DNA of 64,000 nt from assembly GCA_002077045.2 (NCBI GenBank), contig KZ111171.1, forward strand, positions 337,090 to 401,089, given 5' to 3'. Of this stretch, positions 32,248 to 43,938 are shown in pieces. A program made the translations under genes and the position numbers. Within the stretch, counting starts at the first letter, position 1; the number at the start of each line of letters is the position of its first letter. The notes below the pieces were generated by a model, which was given only the letters and a program-made list of their open reading frames with translations, made no database searches and was not told the DNA's origin. Source of the DNA: Rachicladosporium sp. CCFEE 5018 (lineage: Eukaryota > Ascomycota > Dothideomycetes > Cladosporiales > Cladosporiaceae).

Positions 32248-35214
32248 TCAAGGTCGCACACGATCAATGCTGAGTGAAGGGCGACCATCTCTGCCAGTAA
32301 AGACGCCAATGGCGTAGCGTTGACTGGCATCCGGGTCGTTCTCGATCGGTCGGCGTTGTGGTACATTTGCAAGTCGACGAATGGAGTCGACGATGCTGGT
32401 GGTCGACTCTGCGGCTGGTAGTCGAGCAGCCGGACGGGTGATCGCGCTCGCTGGCGCTACTAGCCGAGTTACCAAATCCACCTTCGAGACTGGTTGATGA
32501 AATGCCACGTCGTCGACAATCCGACTGTCTCGCACCAACGATACGAAATCGGCGAAAGACCTGGCACGGTTGCTTCCATCAGACGTCGAGTGTGCCAGAC
32601 GTCGCTCGACTTTGCTAAGCGGCAGTAGCAGAACCCAGCTGAGTGCAAACACTGTGACCAAGGTAGTCAAAGCATAGTAAGCAGGCATATGTGCAGTGAT
32701 CCTGACCCTTTGCTGATCGATTATAAATTGAGCCCAGAATACGCCACCTCCAAGCACTGGCAATGCAGCAGCGACCAGGGAGATGAAAGTCAGCCAGGCG
32801 AGCCTGAAGTTGGCGTTCAGTATCGCAGCAAGCGTGACCAGAACGGGGAGTTCTGACGAGTGAGAGAGTAAAAGACTTCGCTCGGCAGTAGCGCCTAGTT
32901 GCGGTTGGTGTGCGCTTCCCTTCTCATCATCGGTGTTATGGTGAGTCTCGTCGAGAAGTGCGAAGAATGGAGCAAGTCGGCGATGAGCGCCGTCGAACTC
33001 CAACCAGAAAAGCAGACACAGCTCGCCCAGCAGGGCTGGGAAGAAGGAGTACAGGAAATTGGTGCTGCTGAAACCCATTCTGCTGACGGGAGCCGGGACA
33101 TCGGGCTCGAAGCCTGCGCTGACCCGAGTGCTAGGAATGTAGCTGACGATCAGAAATGCCAGAAGCAGAACGACGGCTGCGATTGCCCACAGCGACGTGT
33201 ATATTGGCCTCAGGAACCACGGCAGAAATATACTCGCAGAGCCCACATTGGCTTCCGCGGCCACAGAGCGATCGAGTTTGCGCTGGAGTATAGGGTCCTT
33301 GCTCCGTCTCTTCTCGTTCTCAGCGTCTGACTCTGCACCGCTCCCGTCTCGCGAGTGTCCCATCTCGTGCACTTGGCCATCACGAACGCCATACTGGCGC
33401 ATCTCACTGTTTGCGGCACCATAGGTATACAGCGTGGCGGCAGAACGCGTGGAAACACTCCAGTGACCAAGCCTAGCAAGGAAGTCGTCCTGCACATGGT
33501 CTTGCCCAGCCAAAGCATTTGACTGAGCCAGTATAGCAAGCAGATCAGCCATGCTGCGAGGGTCCCACTGCAACCCAGTCCGATGTCGGCTTCTGATTGT
33601 GTGAATCCACACGAGTAAGGTAGCAAGGCTACTAGCAAGCGCAAGATATAGCGCAATGACAGTCCAAATTGCTCCTTGTGTAGCAATCCAACGCCACCGA
33701 CCCGTGTCAGGCGACCCATAGAAGTAAACGTTGAAGCTGGACGCCAGAAGAGGTATGGAGAACAGCTGTAGCCATGCGACAGCTTGGAATACCCCAACTG
33801 CCCACATCTTCGCACGCCAGTATTCCAGTCGCGGTCTCAAGAACCCGTCGTGGCTGAGAGGTAGATGAAGGGACTTCGCACGAGTCGCTGGAAGATCCGA
33901 GGCAAGACCGACGAACGGAGCTATGCGGGTGACAGCTCTCTGTACCTCGAAGGTCCACATCAGCAGTAGCATGCCGATTATCGCGGGTAGATACTCGAAA
34001 ACAAAATATCGTGAGTCGCCAAAGGTGCCGTAGTCCCAGAGACCAGTCTTCAGCAGGGACCATATAGCGCAGAACAGTAGGCCAGCGGTGAAGATTAGCA
34101 CGAGAAGCAGTAAGACGCCCAGCTGCATTGGTCGTAAGATGCCAGGAACGAAGTCCAGAGGATGCGACGCGTCAGCCACAACAGGTTGTAGCACACCCGG
34201 GTTAGGTTGAGCGTAACGCTGAGCATTGTCGCGCGAACGTCTCGGATCCATGAAGTCATCGTCTACCTGTCCGCGAGCCATAAACGGAGGCGTCGACTCG
34301 CGTCGGGGATTGCGAGGTGGTGGTATCTCAGGAAGCAATTGAGTCTGCTCCTCTTGACGTCTATGGAATCTTGTCTGAGCATGTTGCGCATCGGTCTCGT
34401 ATGCCAGTCCTCCCGGTCGAGAATTCAATATCCTTGAAGAACCATCACTTACTGCTCCGCTGGCAGACGCATATGCAGTGGGGTCTTGGCCTGCCCGAGT
34501 CTCGCCAGTTGTGCCAGGTGCAATGTAGGCGAAGTTGCCTTTCTTCCCACTCCCGAGCCCGTCATATAGCCGTGACCCTCTCACTTCCTCGTCTCGAGTC
34601 AGCTGTTCGAGAGCGAAGCGGATGTACTGCTCGTCGTGCGGTCCGGGGGTTGGTGGTGAAGGGTCGAAGTTGCTTCGCTGGTCGATGACGGTGCCTCGCG
34701 TGGAGATAGTAGGAGAGACGAGCACACCACTTTCAGGTCTCTCCATTACTGTACTGGGTACAGGCTTCCGGCGCACCCCACCTTCGCGGAGATGTGCATG
34801 CTGCATAGGCGCAGTGAGGACACCTCTTTCCGCACCAGCCTCAAGGCTCTGCCTGCGCTGCCCCGCCCCGCGCAACGCTGAGGTGCCCGCAGTGCTATCA
34901 TACGGTTGCTGCGTTGCCAAATTATCGTGAGATTGCGCTGGAGTGCGATAGCGAGATGGTGGAGTCGTGTATCGAGTTATCGCAGGATTGGACCGGGTTG
35001 GATCGATTGAGGATCGCGAGCGGGAGCTGTTGAGCGAGTAGTAGTCCTCGGATGCGGTGATGGACTGTTCTGAGCGGCGATGTACGATGCTAGGACTGGA
35101 TACTGAGAGGACTTGTTAGTGATAAAACTTACGCTTGAGCTTCGTGCAGTGAGCCTTACCGTTCGTAGCCTTCAGAGCGAGTAAGGCGTTATTCGGCTGT
35201 TGAAGATTCGACAT
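32248..35214 (-). CDS. DUF3433-like fungal multi-spanning membrane protein
   Basis: Two exons: 35214-35160 and 35102-32248, total 969 residues, starting MSNLQQPNNALLALKATN. The 57-nt intron has a GTAAGG donor and a CACTAAC branch site. A long Ser/Arg/Pro-rich cytosolic N-terminus (about 330 residues) precedes two clusters of hydrophobic helices, roughly residues 340-520 and 655-840. Similar landmarks recur in both halves, including WTFEVQRAVTRIAPFVGL and WLEFDGAHRRLAPFFALL, which suggests an internal duplication. This repeated layout is typical of fungal DUF3433 proteins, whose function is unknown. The C-terminal tail is basic and Ser-rich. Confidence 0.75.
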
Positions 35215-36015
35215 TGGTCGCAGCTAGCGATAGGAATGAAGATACAAACGCTGGTGCAGGGTGAGACAAGCAGCGCAATGCACGAGGAGAAGGCATTCTT
35301 GTTAGCTTGCATTGGTGGGTGAGTGTATTGATCAGTGGTACGCATGGCGGGTATGGGGGTTGGGTACCAGCCCCCCACGGGATATGGTGTTTTGTTAGAG
35401 ATGAACAAGGTCAGAGAATATGCAGTCGAGAATACTTGCTATGATGCTATATAAATGCGTGACATGAGATCGTGTCGACACCTAGAGATTTGCACGGTAT
35501 GTGACGGCCAGTTGTAAGGTAAAGTTGACCATGGTGGAAAGTGAGCGCGTTGCCATCTGCCTCTCAAGCTGCACGTGCCACAGCACTAAACACGATCAAC
35601 GGCACGGCTATGCCCGTTGACGATGTGAGGTCAAAAGAAGCAGGGTTGGCGGATCGCAAGTTTGTAGATTTGATATGGGTTTCACCATCAGCCCGGTGGT
35701 GGTTCCGTGATGAATCATGTTTATGATTGATCCCGAGACAGCCTTTGAACGTCTAGATAGCACGCTAAGCGACATCGACGAGGCTCTGTGTGAGAGGTCC
35801 GCAATCTTGAAGAGAATCCCCGCTCCACTCTTTTTGTCACTCTCGTACAAGGGTACCTCGAGTAACTCGGTGAAGACGTCAGTGCGCTCTTCATGCACTC
35901 ATGGGTACAAGGTAAAAGTGATTCGGGGCCATCCATCTCACTTCAAGATTGGACCATCTTCCGTACTATCGCAAGTAGTATTCACCCTACGCCCTACTCG
36001 TCCCAGTCGATCGAT
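35215..36015. other. Divergent intergenic region, about 800 bp
   Basis: It holds the promoters of the DUF3433-like gene and of the F-box gene. The frame continuing upstream of ATG 36016 to another ATG at 35893 could add 41 residues to the F-box protein. No other feature supported. Confidence 0.45.
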
Positions 36016-37392
36016 ATGGCACTCGACTGTCGAAGCAACTGGGAGGTCCAGATGCAAGTTCGCACGATCCACGCTGGCAGCATAAATCGGAGTACTTTGA
36101 CGCACACTGCTGCCAGCCAGGAGGAAGTTAGCAGAGTGGTCAGCAGCCCCAAGCCACCCACAAAGCCCATCCACCTCCCCGACGAGATCATCATCCGCAT
36201 CCTCGAGTACCTGGCCGCATTGCCCGACGCACAGACAAGTCTCGCCTCCGTCTGCCTGCTCTCTCGTCAGTACTACAGCGCCGCGATTGTGTTTCTCTAC
36301 CGTCAGCCGGTACTGTACGGCAAGAACTTCGATCCATTTACGCGCGCCATATGCCCTTCAATCAACCTGCACGTACGCCGGAGTCCTCTGTCGAAGCTGG
36401 TGAGGATCCTCGACCTGGGCAGACTGGTACATCAGGGAAGCAAAAGTGTGACCGCGCGATTGTTGGGTAGGACGAAGGAACATCTGGAATACTTCCGCGC
36501 ACCGCAGGCATCTTTCGCCGTTAATTGCTTGCCTGCTTTGGCGAAGTGTCAGTCGCTGCGAACCTTGGATCTGTCCCTTGTCTCGGAGTCTCCTCCCCTT
36601 GCCGACCTCCTGCGAACTGTTGCTCGGATAGACTCACTCCTTCACCTTTGCTTGCCTCGCTCTTCGGGCTTCGGCGTGCATTCGCGACCAACCGCTTTCG
36701 CCTGGCCGGCGAAGCTTGAGCATCTTGCGTTGAGTGGTGGGATTGACGATCACTTCTCCAGGGGAGTCGTCGCATTTCCCATAACACTGCGGTCACTCAC
36801 GCTCGAGCACTGTCCACATGCGAAGGGGTTCGCCGTTTTGCATCTCTTGCGCACAGCGGTGCAGACCTTACCCCGACTCGAAGAAGTCCGCATCGCGTAC
36901 ATGCCACGACTATCTTCGCACGCGCTTGACAGTATCTTGCTCTTGCTGCCGCAGATCTCCAAACTCAGCATCAGTGTCGACTACATCACACCCGCGATGT
37001 TCGACGAGAGCCACTTCAACCACAAGAGTGTTGCTCCGCTCGCTGTGTTTGAGGCGCCGGGGCTCGAGCCAGATCATAGCCTGGTGACTGGAGACTACAG
37101 TGTGTTCTCGCATGCTCACTTGCGAACTTTAGAGCTGACCAACTCGGGCAATCCTTCTGTGGATGATAAGATATCTCCCATCGACATCATGCTGGCGATT
37201 GACGACAATGTTCTGCCCGCTCTCCGTGTTGTGCGCGTGGCCAAATCTCTGGATTGGCAAGGCGCTGCTCTGGCTGATGAGACTGAAGCTCTGGCTGACG
37301 CCCTTGTGGAGGCTAGCAAAGCGGATTGGGACGCGAAGCAGGATCATTCGAAGTCTTCCAGTAGAATTGATCCTGCCGTTGTACGGCCTTAG
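36016..37392 (+). CDS. F-box / leucine-rich-repeat-like protein, frame break near its 3' end
   Basis: From ATG 36016 (MALDCRSNW) the frame gives 458 residues; ATG 35893 would give 499. An F-box-like motif occurs at PIHLPDEIIIRILEYLAAL with the following SVCLLSRQYYSAA helix. Repeated leucine-rich stretches follow (SLRTLDLSLVSES, KLEHLALSGG, TLRSLTLEHCPHA). F-box proteins recruit substrates to SCF ubiquitin ligases; the substrate is unknown. The frame ends SRIDPAVVRP at 37392. However, the +1 frame just before it, from about 37350, reads LPVELILPLYGLRRSGLEYG and runs open to TGA at 37498. It looks like the true C-terminus, so a one-base insertion near 37345-37360 is likely. Confidence 0.72.
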   Translation: MALDCRSNWEVQMQVRTIHAGSINRSTLTHTAASQEEVSRVVSSPKPPTKPIHLPDEIIIRILEYLAALPDAQTSLASVCLLSRQYYSAAIVFLYRQPVLYGKNFDPFTRAICPSINLHVRRSPLSKLVRILDLGRLVHQGSKSVTARLLGRTKEHLEYFRAPQASFAVNCLPALAKCQSLRTLDLSLVSESPPLADLLRTVARIDSLLHLCLPRSSGFGVHSRPTAFAWPAKLEHLALSGGIDDHFSRGVVAFPITLRSLTLEHCPHAKGFAVLHLLRTAVQTLPRLEEVRIAYMPRLSSHALDSILLLLPQISKLSISVDYITPAMFDESHFNHKSVAPLAVFEAPGLEPDHSLVTGDYSVFSHAHLRTLELTNSGNPSVDDKISPIDIMLAIDDNVLPALRVVRVAKSLDWQGAALADETEALADALVEASKADWDAKQDHSKSSSRIDPAVVRP

Positions 37393-37498
37393 GAGAAGTG
37401 GGCTGGAGTATGGACTTTCGACGGTTGACAGTTGGGGGCCTGAGATCGTTGGGATCGCGAATCCTGCGTTGCAATCACTGCTCCTGTCGAATGTCTGA

Positions 37499-38278
37499 AG
37501 CTGCCTGCGCCATTGTCCTGTGCTATGCAACTATCTCCTTGCTCGTGCTACACCATTGAGAAAGGACTTTGTGCTCGTTCTTGGTGTTGGGCGATGTTGC
37601 TAGCTATCCCTCACTCTCTCCCGGGTCTTCCGAGTAGGCACTTTGTCACTACGACGAGCTCCATGACTATAGTCAGCTCTGCTGATGTTATCGAGCTTTG
37701 AGTGGCATGAAGGTAAGGGACTGATGCGATGAACGAGCGGTGCTGCCATCCCTCAATGCCTCATTGAGATAAGTGTGCCTGCTCCTCACTGCGCGGCTCA
37801 CTTTGAACAATCTGGAGCTTCGTACTGGATGGAATGTCAATCTGTCCGAGCAAAGCCAGCCTCGTGTGTAAGGCTTCTGATTCCCATTCGCGGAATATGA
37901 CTTGTCACGCGAGCAACGATGACTAGCCCTACCTTGTGAGTATCTCATGCTCTTCATTCTGTCGTTACGCGATAAGTCTCTCTCATCGGGCACATCATGC
38001 ATACTGGATTGAGCCATCGTCACTTCCATACTCAATTCAGAAGGAGCAGGGGCTCACCATCACTGCCTGCCTCAATGATGTCGCTGGCTTGGCTTGGCGA
38101 GGCTCGTGCACGTGCTCGCTGTCGGCCCTCTGTGTATTTAATTGATTTGCTTCCACATAATTCTCTCCGACACTCATCCTCCACCTGCACCACAACACGC
38201 ATATCTCCGTCCACCTCCCTTGTCTATCACACCCAGCTACACAGCACAACCACCACTACAACTTCACCATCAGTCAAC
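37499..38278. other. Intergenic region, about 780 bp, with promoter of the helicase gene
   Basis: No gene seen. The last 90 bp (from about 38190) are rich in CA and CT, with repeated CACCAC/CACAAC units and ending CAGTCAACATGG. This is the usual look of the 5' leader of a highly expressed filamentous-fungal gene. Confidence 0.5.
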
Positions 38279-40242
38279 ATGGCTGACGGTCGGGGCGCTC
38301 CGGTTACGGGCACCGTCGACGAGCCATGGGGTGCATCCCCTGCTGGTGACAGCCACAACGACCCCGCGCCTGCTGATGCCTCAGCCAACGGCGTCACATC
38401 AATCGCTACCTTGAACCCTCCCCTCACCGACGCCAATAGCGAGGAGTTCAAGACCAAGGCAGAAGAGGCTGGTTGGGGTGCGAAGATTCCAGTTGACTAC
38501 GAGATATACAATCAGCGCGGTGGCAACTTCGCTGATTACATGGGTAAGGGAGTCGTCTACGAGTGGAGCGACGACTTCGGAGACGTGGCGCCTGAGCTGC
38601 CTGAGCTCGAGCAGCACCTCTTTGGAGGGGAATTCCGCATCCGCCGCGGTGGCAACTACAAGGCGCTCGAGATGCAGGTCACCACCGAGGGTCCCAAGGC
38701 TCTCGCCCCTGCTCGCACTGTGAGTACTTCCTGACTCCACCTCCAATCATCTCCTTGGACTGACGTCCATCTAGTTCCCCACCGCTGGCCTTCATCCGGT
38801 GATGCTTGACAACGTTGTCAACAAGTGCCAGTACCCTGAGCCGACGCCGATTCAACAATACACAATTCCCGCGGTTCTGCAAGGCAACGATGTCATCGCT
38901 GTTGCTCAGACTGGTAAGTCAGCCACAATCTCTTATATCTTGCACACTTGCTGACAAGACTTTAGGCTCTGGCAAGACTGCAGCATACCTCATTCCCGTC
39001 TTATCACGCTTGATGGGCAAGGCGAAGAAGCTGTGCGCTCCCAAAGCTCGCCCTCAAGGTCCCGGTGTTCGCGCTGAGCCTCTCGTGGTCGTCGTCGTAC
39101 CTACCCGCGAGCTCGCAATCCAGGTGTTCGACGAGACTCGTCGGCTCTGTTACCGCAGCATGCTCCGGCCCGTGGTTGCGTACGGCGGTCTCCCACTCGG
39201 TCAATGTCTCGACGAGCTTTCGAAGGGATGCGACGTCCTCATCGCTTCGCCCGGTCGTCTGTGCGACCTTATGGAGCGTCCAGCAGCTCTCACTATGTCG
39301 AGAATCAAGTACACCATCCTCGATGAGGCCGACGAGATGTTGCACGATGACTGGCAGGAGGAGCTGGGCAAAATCATGGCCGGGGGCGACGCCAATGAGG
39401 ACGCCGACCATACATACCTCATGTTTTCCGCTACCTTCCCCGCGCCACTCCGCAAGCTCGCTCGCGAGTACATGGCAGACCATCATTACGTCCTCCGTGT
39501 CGGCCGTGCTGGTTCGACCCACAAGAACGTTCAGCAGACCGTCATCTATGTCGACAGGGACCGTAAGCGCGACGCGCTCTTCAACCTTCTGTACACGAGC
39601 GATCCAGCGAGGACCCTCATCTTCTGTAACTCCAAGGCTGCTGTCGACCAGGTGGATGACTTCCTATACAACCGCCACCTTCCCACGACCTCGATTCATT
39701 CCGGTCGCTCGCAGCGTGAGCGCGAGGACTCCATCCGTGCCTTCCGCTCTGGCAAGGCGCCCATCCTCATCGCCACTGGCATCTCTTCTCGCGGCTGGGA
39801 CGTTGCTAACATCGCGCACGTCATCAACTACGACCTGCCTTCCGCCATGCACGGCGGTATCAACGAGTATGTCCACCGCATCGGTCGCACTGCTCGCATG
39901 GGTCACAAGGGGCTGGCCACCTCTTTCTATAACGATCGTGACGAGGAGCTTGCCCAGGCTCTTGTTAACGTGCTCGCGGAGAGCGGCAGCGATATCCCGG
40001 AGTTCCTTACTCACCTCCAGCCCGAGGATGGTGCAGCCATCGCTTTCGATGATGACTCCGATGATGAGGCAGAGGGTGGTGCTGGCTTTGGTGCCGCTGA
40101 GGATGGTGATGGCACAGAGGCTGCGGCTGGGGAGACGGGTGGTTCTGTTGCTGAGTCCGCTTGGGGGGGTGCTGCCACTGTGGAGAACGATGGTGCTCTC
40201 GCTGCCGATGCCGATACCACGGCTGCAGCATCTGCATGGTAA
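38279..40242 (+). CDS. DEAD-box RNA helicase, DED1/Vasa-like
   Basis: Exons 38279-38719, 38775-38913 and 38966-40242 give 618 residues. Helicase motifs run in order: Q motif PTPIQQYTIP, motif I AQTGSGKT, Ia PTRELAIQV, Ib SPGRL, II DEAD, III SAT, IV IFCNSK, V ATGISSRGWDV and VI HRIGRTARMGH. The N-terminus is acidic with WG-type repeats; the C-terminus is acidic and Gly/Ala-rich with two AWGG/SAW units. The second intron splits motif I. Motif V carries TGISSRGWD where TDVAARGLD is usual; I recall this variant from a group of ascomycete DED1-like paralogues. The enzyme should unwind RNA, probably in translation or RNP remodelling. A CA/CT-rich leader suggests strong expression. Confidence 0.93.
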
Positions 40243-40636
40243 ATAGCCTCATGCAGCGTGTAATGATGGGGCACATCGAGCGGAAAGATAGCAGGCTGGG
40301 ATGGTGATGGTCAAGGCTTGATTGAGCATGGTTGATGACACAGCTCACGATGGCCTACACGATTTGATTGTAGCATAGAAGACAATGCTAAACTAGAATG
40401 ACACCGACTCTGTCTCATGACACCGACCAAATCTCGTCGTAATCACACAATGACCATGTGCAAGTATGGCAGAACTCGTATGTGCGCTTATGCCGTACTT
40501 GGAGACTCCTCTCTCTCACTATCAGTGAAGCTTTTCGTCATGCGCAATGGCAACGTACCAGTTAACAAGCGCTGGCGCTCGAGCAGTTAAGAAGGCCTGG
40601 GCTAAGCTCACGCGCTTCAGCCCGAGTCTACAGATA
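40243..40636. other. Convergent intergenic region, about 390 bp
   Basis: It separates the 3' ends of the helicase gene and the minus-strand mitochondrial protein gene. Nothing else seen. Confidence 0.5.
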
Positions 40637-42427
40637 TTATCCTATCCAGACAACGCCACCTCCGCCGCGACTTCTGTACAGATCCTCATCCACCTTTTGC
40701 TTCGCCAGGCGCATTTTCAGCTCGGCGACGTGTCGCAGTTGGCCGACTGTAGAGTCTTCATAGCCATCCCTCTTGCCGCCACTGCCACCGAACCAGCTCC
40801 TCCAATGAAGCCAGCCTGCGCTTGTACCTCTCGCGCTCTCGCCCTCGCCACCTGAGTCCGCCATACGCTGCTGCAGCATTGTCTCCCAATTTGCAACACC
40901 AGTGCTCAAGCACGCTTTACACTTGATCCGCTCGCCTTCTGGAAGCGGACGCGCTCCTTGCTTTGTATCGAGAGCAGCTTCTGCTATCGTCACTGCCTGC
41001 CGTGTCCAGGCGAGGCCTTCAGAAGATGCCGAAGAGCCCGCAGATAGTATCTCGCCGATATAGAGCATCAGCTCGCTCTCCTCGCAACCAGGCTCCGTTG
41101 ACGGACGAGTGAACGGCTCGTCTCCGGATTGTGACGGAACAGCCATCATTCGCGTCTGGAAGAGGCCGACGATTGACTGGGAGAGGGCATCGAGTCCGGC
41201 GCTCTCACTGGCATTCGTAGTCTTTACATCTGGGAGTGCATTGCGTGGAGAGCTCTCTATGATCAATGGAGCAGTGCTGCGAGCGCGCAGTATGGAGAGT
41301 AGCATTGGTAGCGCAGAGCTTTCGTCACCAGTGCGTGCGCGATGCACTGCGAGAGCCTTCGTCGCTGAGAGGAGATTCGACGACACGACTGCAGCGCCTG
41401 CGTCCGATGTGCGAGCGCTTAGTACTGAAGTCACTTTGTCGATGATACCGTCCTGTAACGGCAGCGCAGCGAGAGCGATATCGACTCCCCATTTGTATAC
41501 CTCGCCTGCTGTCTGCGGTGTGCCCTGCAATTCGAGCCAGTTGGCATATCGCCAAACAGCATCTAGACGCTGCTGCGTTGAAAAGCCACGACCTGTCAGG
41601 ACTCTCATGTAGAACACTTCCGGAGCCTCGAACGCTGGTGCCACATCCTCCTCGCGAGGGGGTTTACCCAGGTAAGATGGCAGTGGCCGTGGATCAGGGT
41701 GTGAAGGCCCTACCACGACCTCCCTAGGGTATACCAGACCACGGCTCTTGTCGACCACCATGTCGTGCAGCTGCTCGGCGGCTTCGGCGCAGCCCATGAG
41801 CACCTCGAAGTACCCAGCACGCCACTGCTCACTCTTCCCCGCGATGTCGTAGCCTGCCCGCCCCACATCTGCGATCGATATTCCCTCTCCGTCCACCAGC
41901 TCGCCGACTCCCCTTGCATCTTTGCCGGTCTCTAATCGCACAAGAGCGGCGAGATAGGTCGAAGCGACTTTCGCCCAGTCTACTCTGCCAGTACCCGCAC
42001 GATCCTCGCGATCGAACCTTGCCCCTCGCAGCAAGTTTCGCGTAAAGAAAGACCATTCGGCTGGCGTGGGCCGGCTGCGCTCATCGGTCTCGATCTGCCA
42101 GCCGAAGTAGGCAATGCCAGTGAGTACCAGGACGGTCCAGCCAATGGCAGTCCATCGTGCAGCAAGCCACAGCTGGTCCTTGACGTAGACTCGATTCTCG
42201 GTACTCAACAAACGTAGAACATGTTGATCGAATGGCGACGCTCGTCTTGCGAATGATGGCTGGGCTAGGTACGGAAGCTGCGGGCGTGGCGTGTGTCGAG
42301 CGACGAGGAGGAGCTGCGAGTTCTGCGTGAAGAGACGAGAAGTGGATGAGGAGGGGGACAGGTTGGGTGGCCGAGGGCGTCGCAGGTTCGGTATTCGCGA
42401 AAGGCGCAGTAATCTCCTTGACAGCAT
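40637..42427 (-). CDS. Mitochondrial inner-membrane TPR-like protein (Mgr3-like)
   Basis: Single exon, 596 residues, ATG at 42427. The first 70 residues are Arg/Ser/Leu-rich with almost no acidic residues, a typical mitochondrial presequence. One membrane helix follows at residues about 88-110 (LAARWTAIGWTVLVLTGIAYFGW). The remainder is soluble and mostly helical, with pairs of helices such as RLDAVWRYANWLELQGTPQ and SSALPMLLSILRARS that resemble TPR units. This architecture matches the fungal proteins related to yeast Mgr3, an adaptor of the Yme1 i-AAA protease; such sequences are often mislabelled as maltose permeases. The Mgr3 link is inference from architecture. The gene is divergent from the VMA22-like gene, 289 bp away. 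Confidence 0.65.
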   Translation of the reverse strand: MLSRRLLRLSRIPNLRRPRPPNLSPSSSTSRLFTQNSQLLLVARHTPRPQLPYLAQPSFARRASPFDQHVLRLLSTENRVYVKDQLWLAARWTAIGWTVLVLTGIAYFGWQIETDERSRPTPAEWSFFTRNLLRGARFDREDRAGTGRVDWAKVASTYLAALVRLETGKDARGVGELVDGEGISIADVGRAGYDIAGKSEQWRAGYFEVLMGCAEAAEQLHDMVVDKSRGLVYPREVVVGPSHPDPRPLPSYLGKPPREEDVAPAFEAPEVFYMRVLTGRGFSTQQRLDAVWRYANWLELQGTPQTAGEVYKWGVDIALAALPLQDGIIDKVTSVLSARTSDAGAAVVSSNLLSATKALAVHRARTGDESSALPMLLSILRARSTAPLIIESSPRNALPDVKTTNASESAGLDALSQSIVGLFQTRMMAVPSQSGDEPFTRPSTEPGCEESELMLYIGEILSAGSSASSEGLAWTRQAVTIAEAALDTKQGARPLPEGERIKCKACLSTGVANWETMLQQRMADSGGEGESARGTSAGWLHWRSWFGGSGGKRDGYEDSTVGQLRHVAELKMRLAKQKVDEDLYRSRGGGGVVWIG

Positions 42428-42716
42428 CTCACCCGACGTACAATGATCGTATCTTGCCCGGTATTACTGCTGGCTTAGATGATGTCGAAATAGACCCCGA
42501 GCTCCATGTGCTCGTGCCGATCCGTCACCACTACTGCAACGTTTGACGCCACCACTGGAACTGCTATGCACTAGGGCATGTCAGGATGGAAACCGATAGT
42601 CACAACAGTGTATCAACACAGGCAAAGTGCAACCGCCCGGCAGCACCTGTATCTTGCGCGGTCATTTGTGTGCAGTCGAGCAACGTATCAATGCGAGAGC
42701 AACCACATCCGATACC

Positions 42717-43445
42717 ATGACCTCAGTGCTTCAGGATGAGCAGACGTTGCTTGATCGATTAGATCACTGCTGGACACTGTATTTGGCTCTACTAGACAAC
42801 TACACGGCAGCACAGCGGCAGATACAAGAGCACTGCTCACATGGATTCCTAGCACTGGCCCGAGCAAATACACGCGCCCCTCCCGGCCGACGATATGGTC
42901 AGGACTGGTATGATGGTCGGATGAAGGCAACCTGTCGCGTATCTATCGAGGACGGCGAGACGCACCAGAACTCCGATACGACAACAAGGCTGCCGAAGAT
43001 TGCCATCAGATCGCAGAGGTCTCTCAACATCGACAGCACAAGTGTGAAGGCGCAATATGGATCGTCAGGCAAAGAGGAACGTGCATCTGGTCAGCATCTT
43101 CCGACTCCTCCTAGTACTCCCAGAGAGGAAGAGATACCTCCAGCATCAAGCGACAGTCCCGGCTCTGGCAACACTTCGGACACCACTTCCGGAGATCCCC
43201 TCAGGTGGTATGGGATTCTTACAGCTCCAGATCTGCGACGTGCACAAGCAGCCTTCACGGAGCTGATAGGCGAACGCACTGAGACTTCGACTGATGCCGA
43301 CCACGAGGGAATAAACGACTCAGCCCGACTACCGAACGCGATCTCGATGGCGACCACGGCTTCGCGCGGTCTGCGCGAGCTTGACGCTGAGATCCGAAGA
43401 TTGAGAAAGTCATTAATTCGAACGCGGAAGGCGAATGCAGTGTGA
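42717..43445 (+). CDS. V-ATPase assembly factor, VMA22/CCDC115-like
   Basis: Single exon, 242 residues, starting MTSVLQDEQTLLDRLDHCW at 42717. The frame is open upstream to 42627 but has no other ATG. N-terminal landmarks of the family are a coiled-coil helix (LYLALLDNYTAAQRQIQEH), then SHGFLALARANTRAPPGRR and YGQDWYDGRMKA. A Ser/Thr/Pro-rich low-complexity linker follows. The C-terminal block PLRWYGILTAPDLRRAQAAF and the basic final helix EIRRLRKSLIRTRK complete the family pattern. In yeast Vma22 works with Vma12 and Vma21 at the ER to assemble the membrane sector of the V-ATPase. Conservation in this family is low, so the call rests on motif order. Confidence 0.8.
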   Translation: MTSVLQDEQTLLDRLDHCWTLYLALLDNYTAAQRQIQEHCSHGFLALARANTRAPPGRRYGQDWYDGRMKATCRVSIEDGETHQNSDTTTRLPKIAIRSQRSLNIDSTSVKAQYGSSGKEERASGQHLPTPPSTPREEEIPPASSDSPGSGNTSDTTSGDPLRWYGILTAPDLRRAQAAFTELIGERTETSTDADHEGINDSARLPNAISMATTASRGLRELDAEIRRLRKSLIRTRKANAV

Positions 43446-43938
43446 GCGGTCTGGCTCAAGGTTCACTTATCATGCGCAAGGCATGTGACGTTGGTTCCTC
43501 GGATACGCGTCAGGAGCGATGCTGCTACGCGGGGTATTTGCGCCGCCACAACAGGCTTGCACGCGGTGTGTAGCATACCATGGCGCTGCGTATGTGTTGT
43601 TGGCGATCACCTGTTTGATGCTGGCTTTCGCAACTGCCTTCGTGCCGTACCCTGGTGCCATTCGTCACGACTCCGCACGAGAAGAGCTAGCAATCGATGA
43701 TAGCCTTCTGTAGCGGTGATTGTTTGCTTCTAGATCACAGGATTTGCTTCTGAGTCTACACAGACGATGCTACAGTCAATGGCTGAGTGGCATCAAGGTC
43801 CTCTTTCTAAAGACGTCTATATAGATCGTTAACCTCTTCTGCATCGGGGAAATTAGGTCATTATTCGTCATCGCACTATTCGACAGGATGGTGCCATGTA
43901 GGCAACTCTTACGACTAAGGACACGAGGCAGCATTGCT
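43446..43938. other. Intergenic region, about 490 bp
   Basis: It holds the promoter of the large secreted repeat protein; a TATATAG element is near the right end. Nothing else supported. Confidence 0.5.
43818..43824 (+). promoter_or_regulatory. TATA-box-like element
   Basis: TATATAG lies about 120 bp upstream of the preferred start at 43939 of the secreted repeat protein. Confidence 0.4.
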
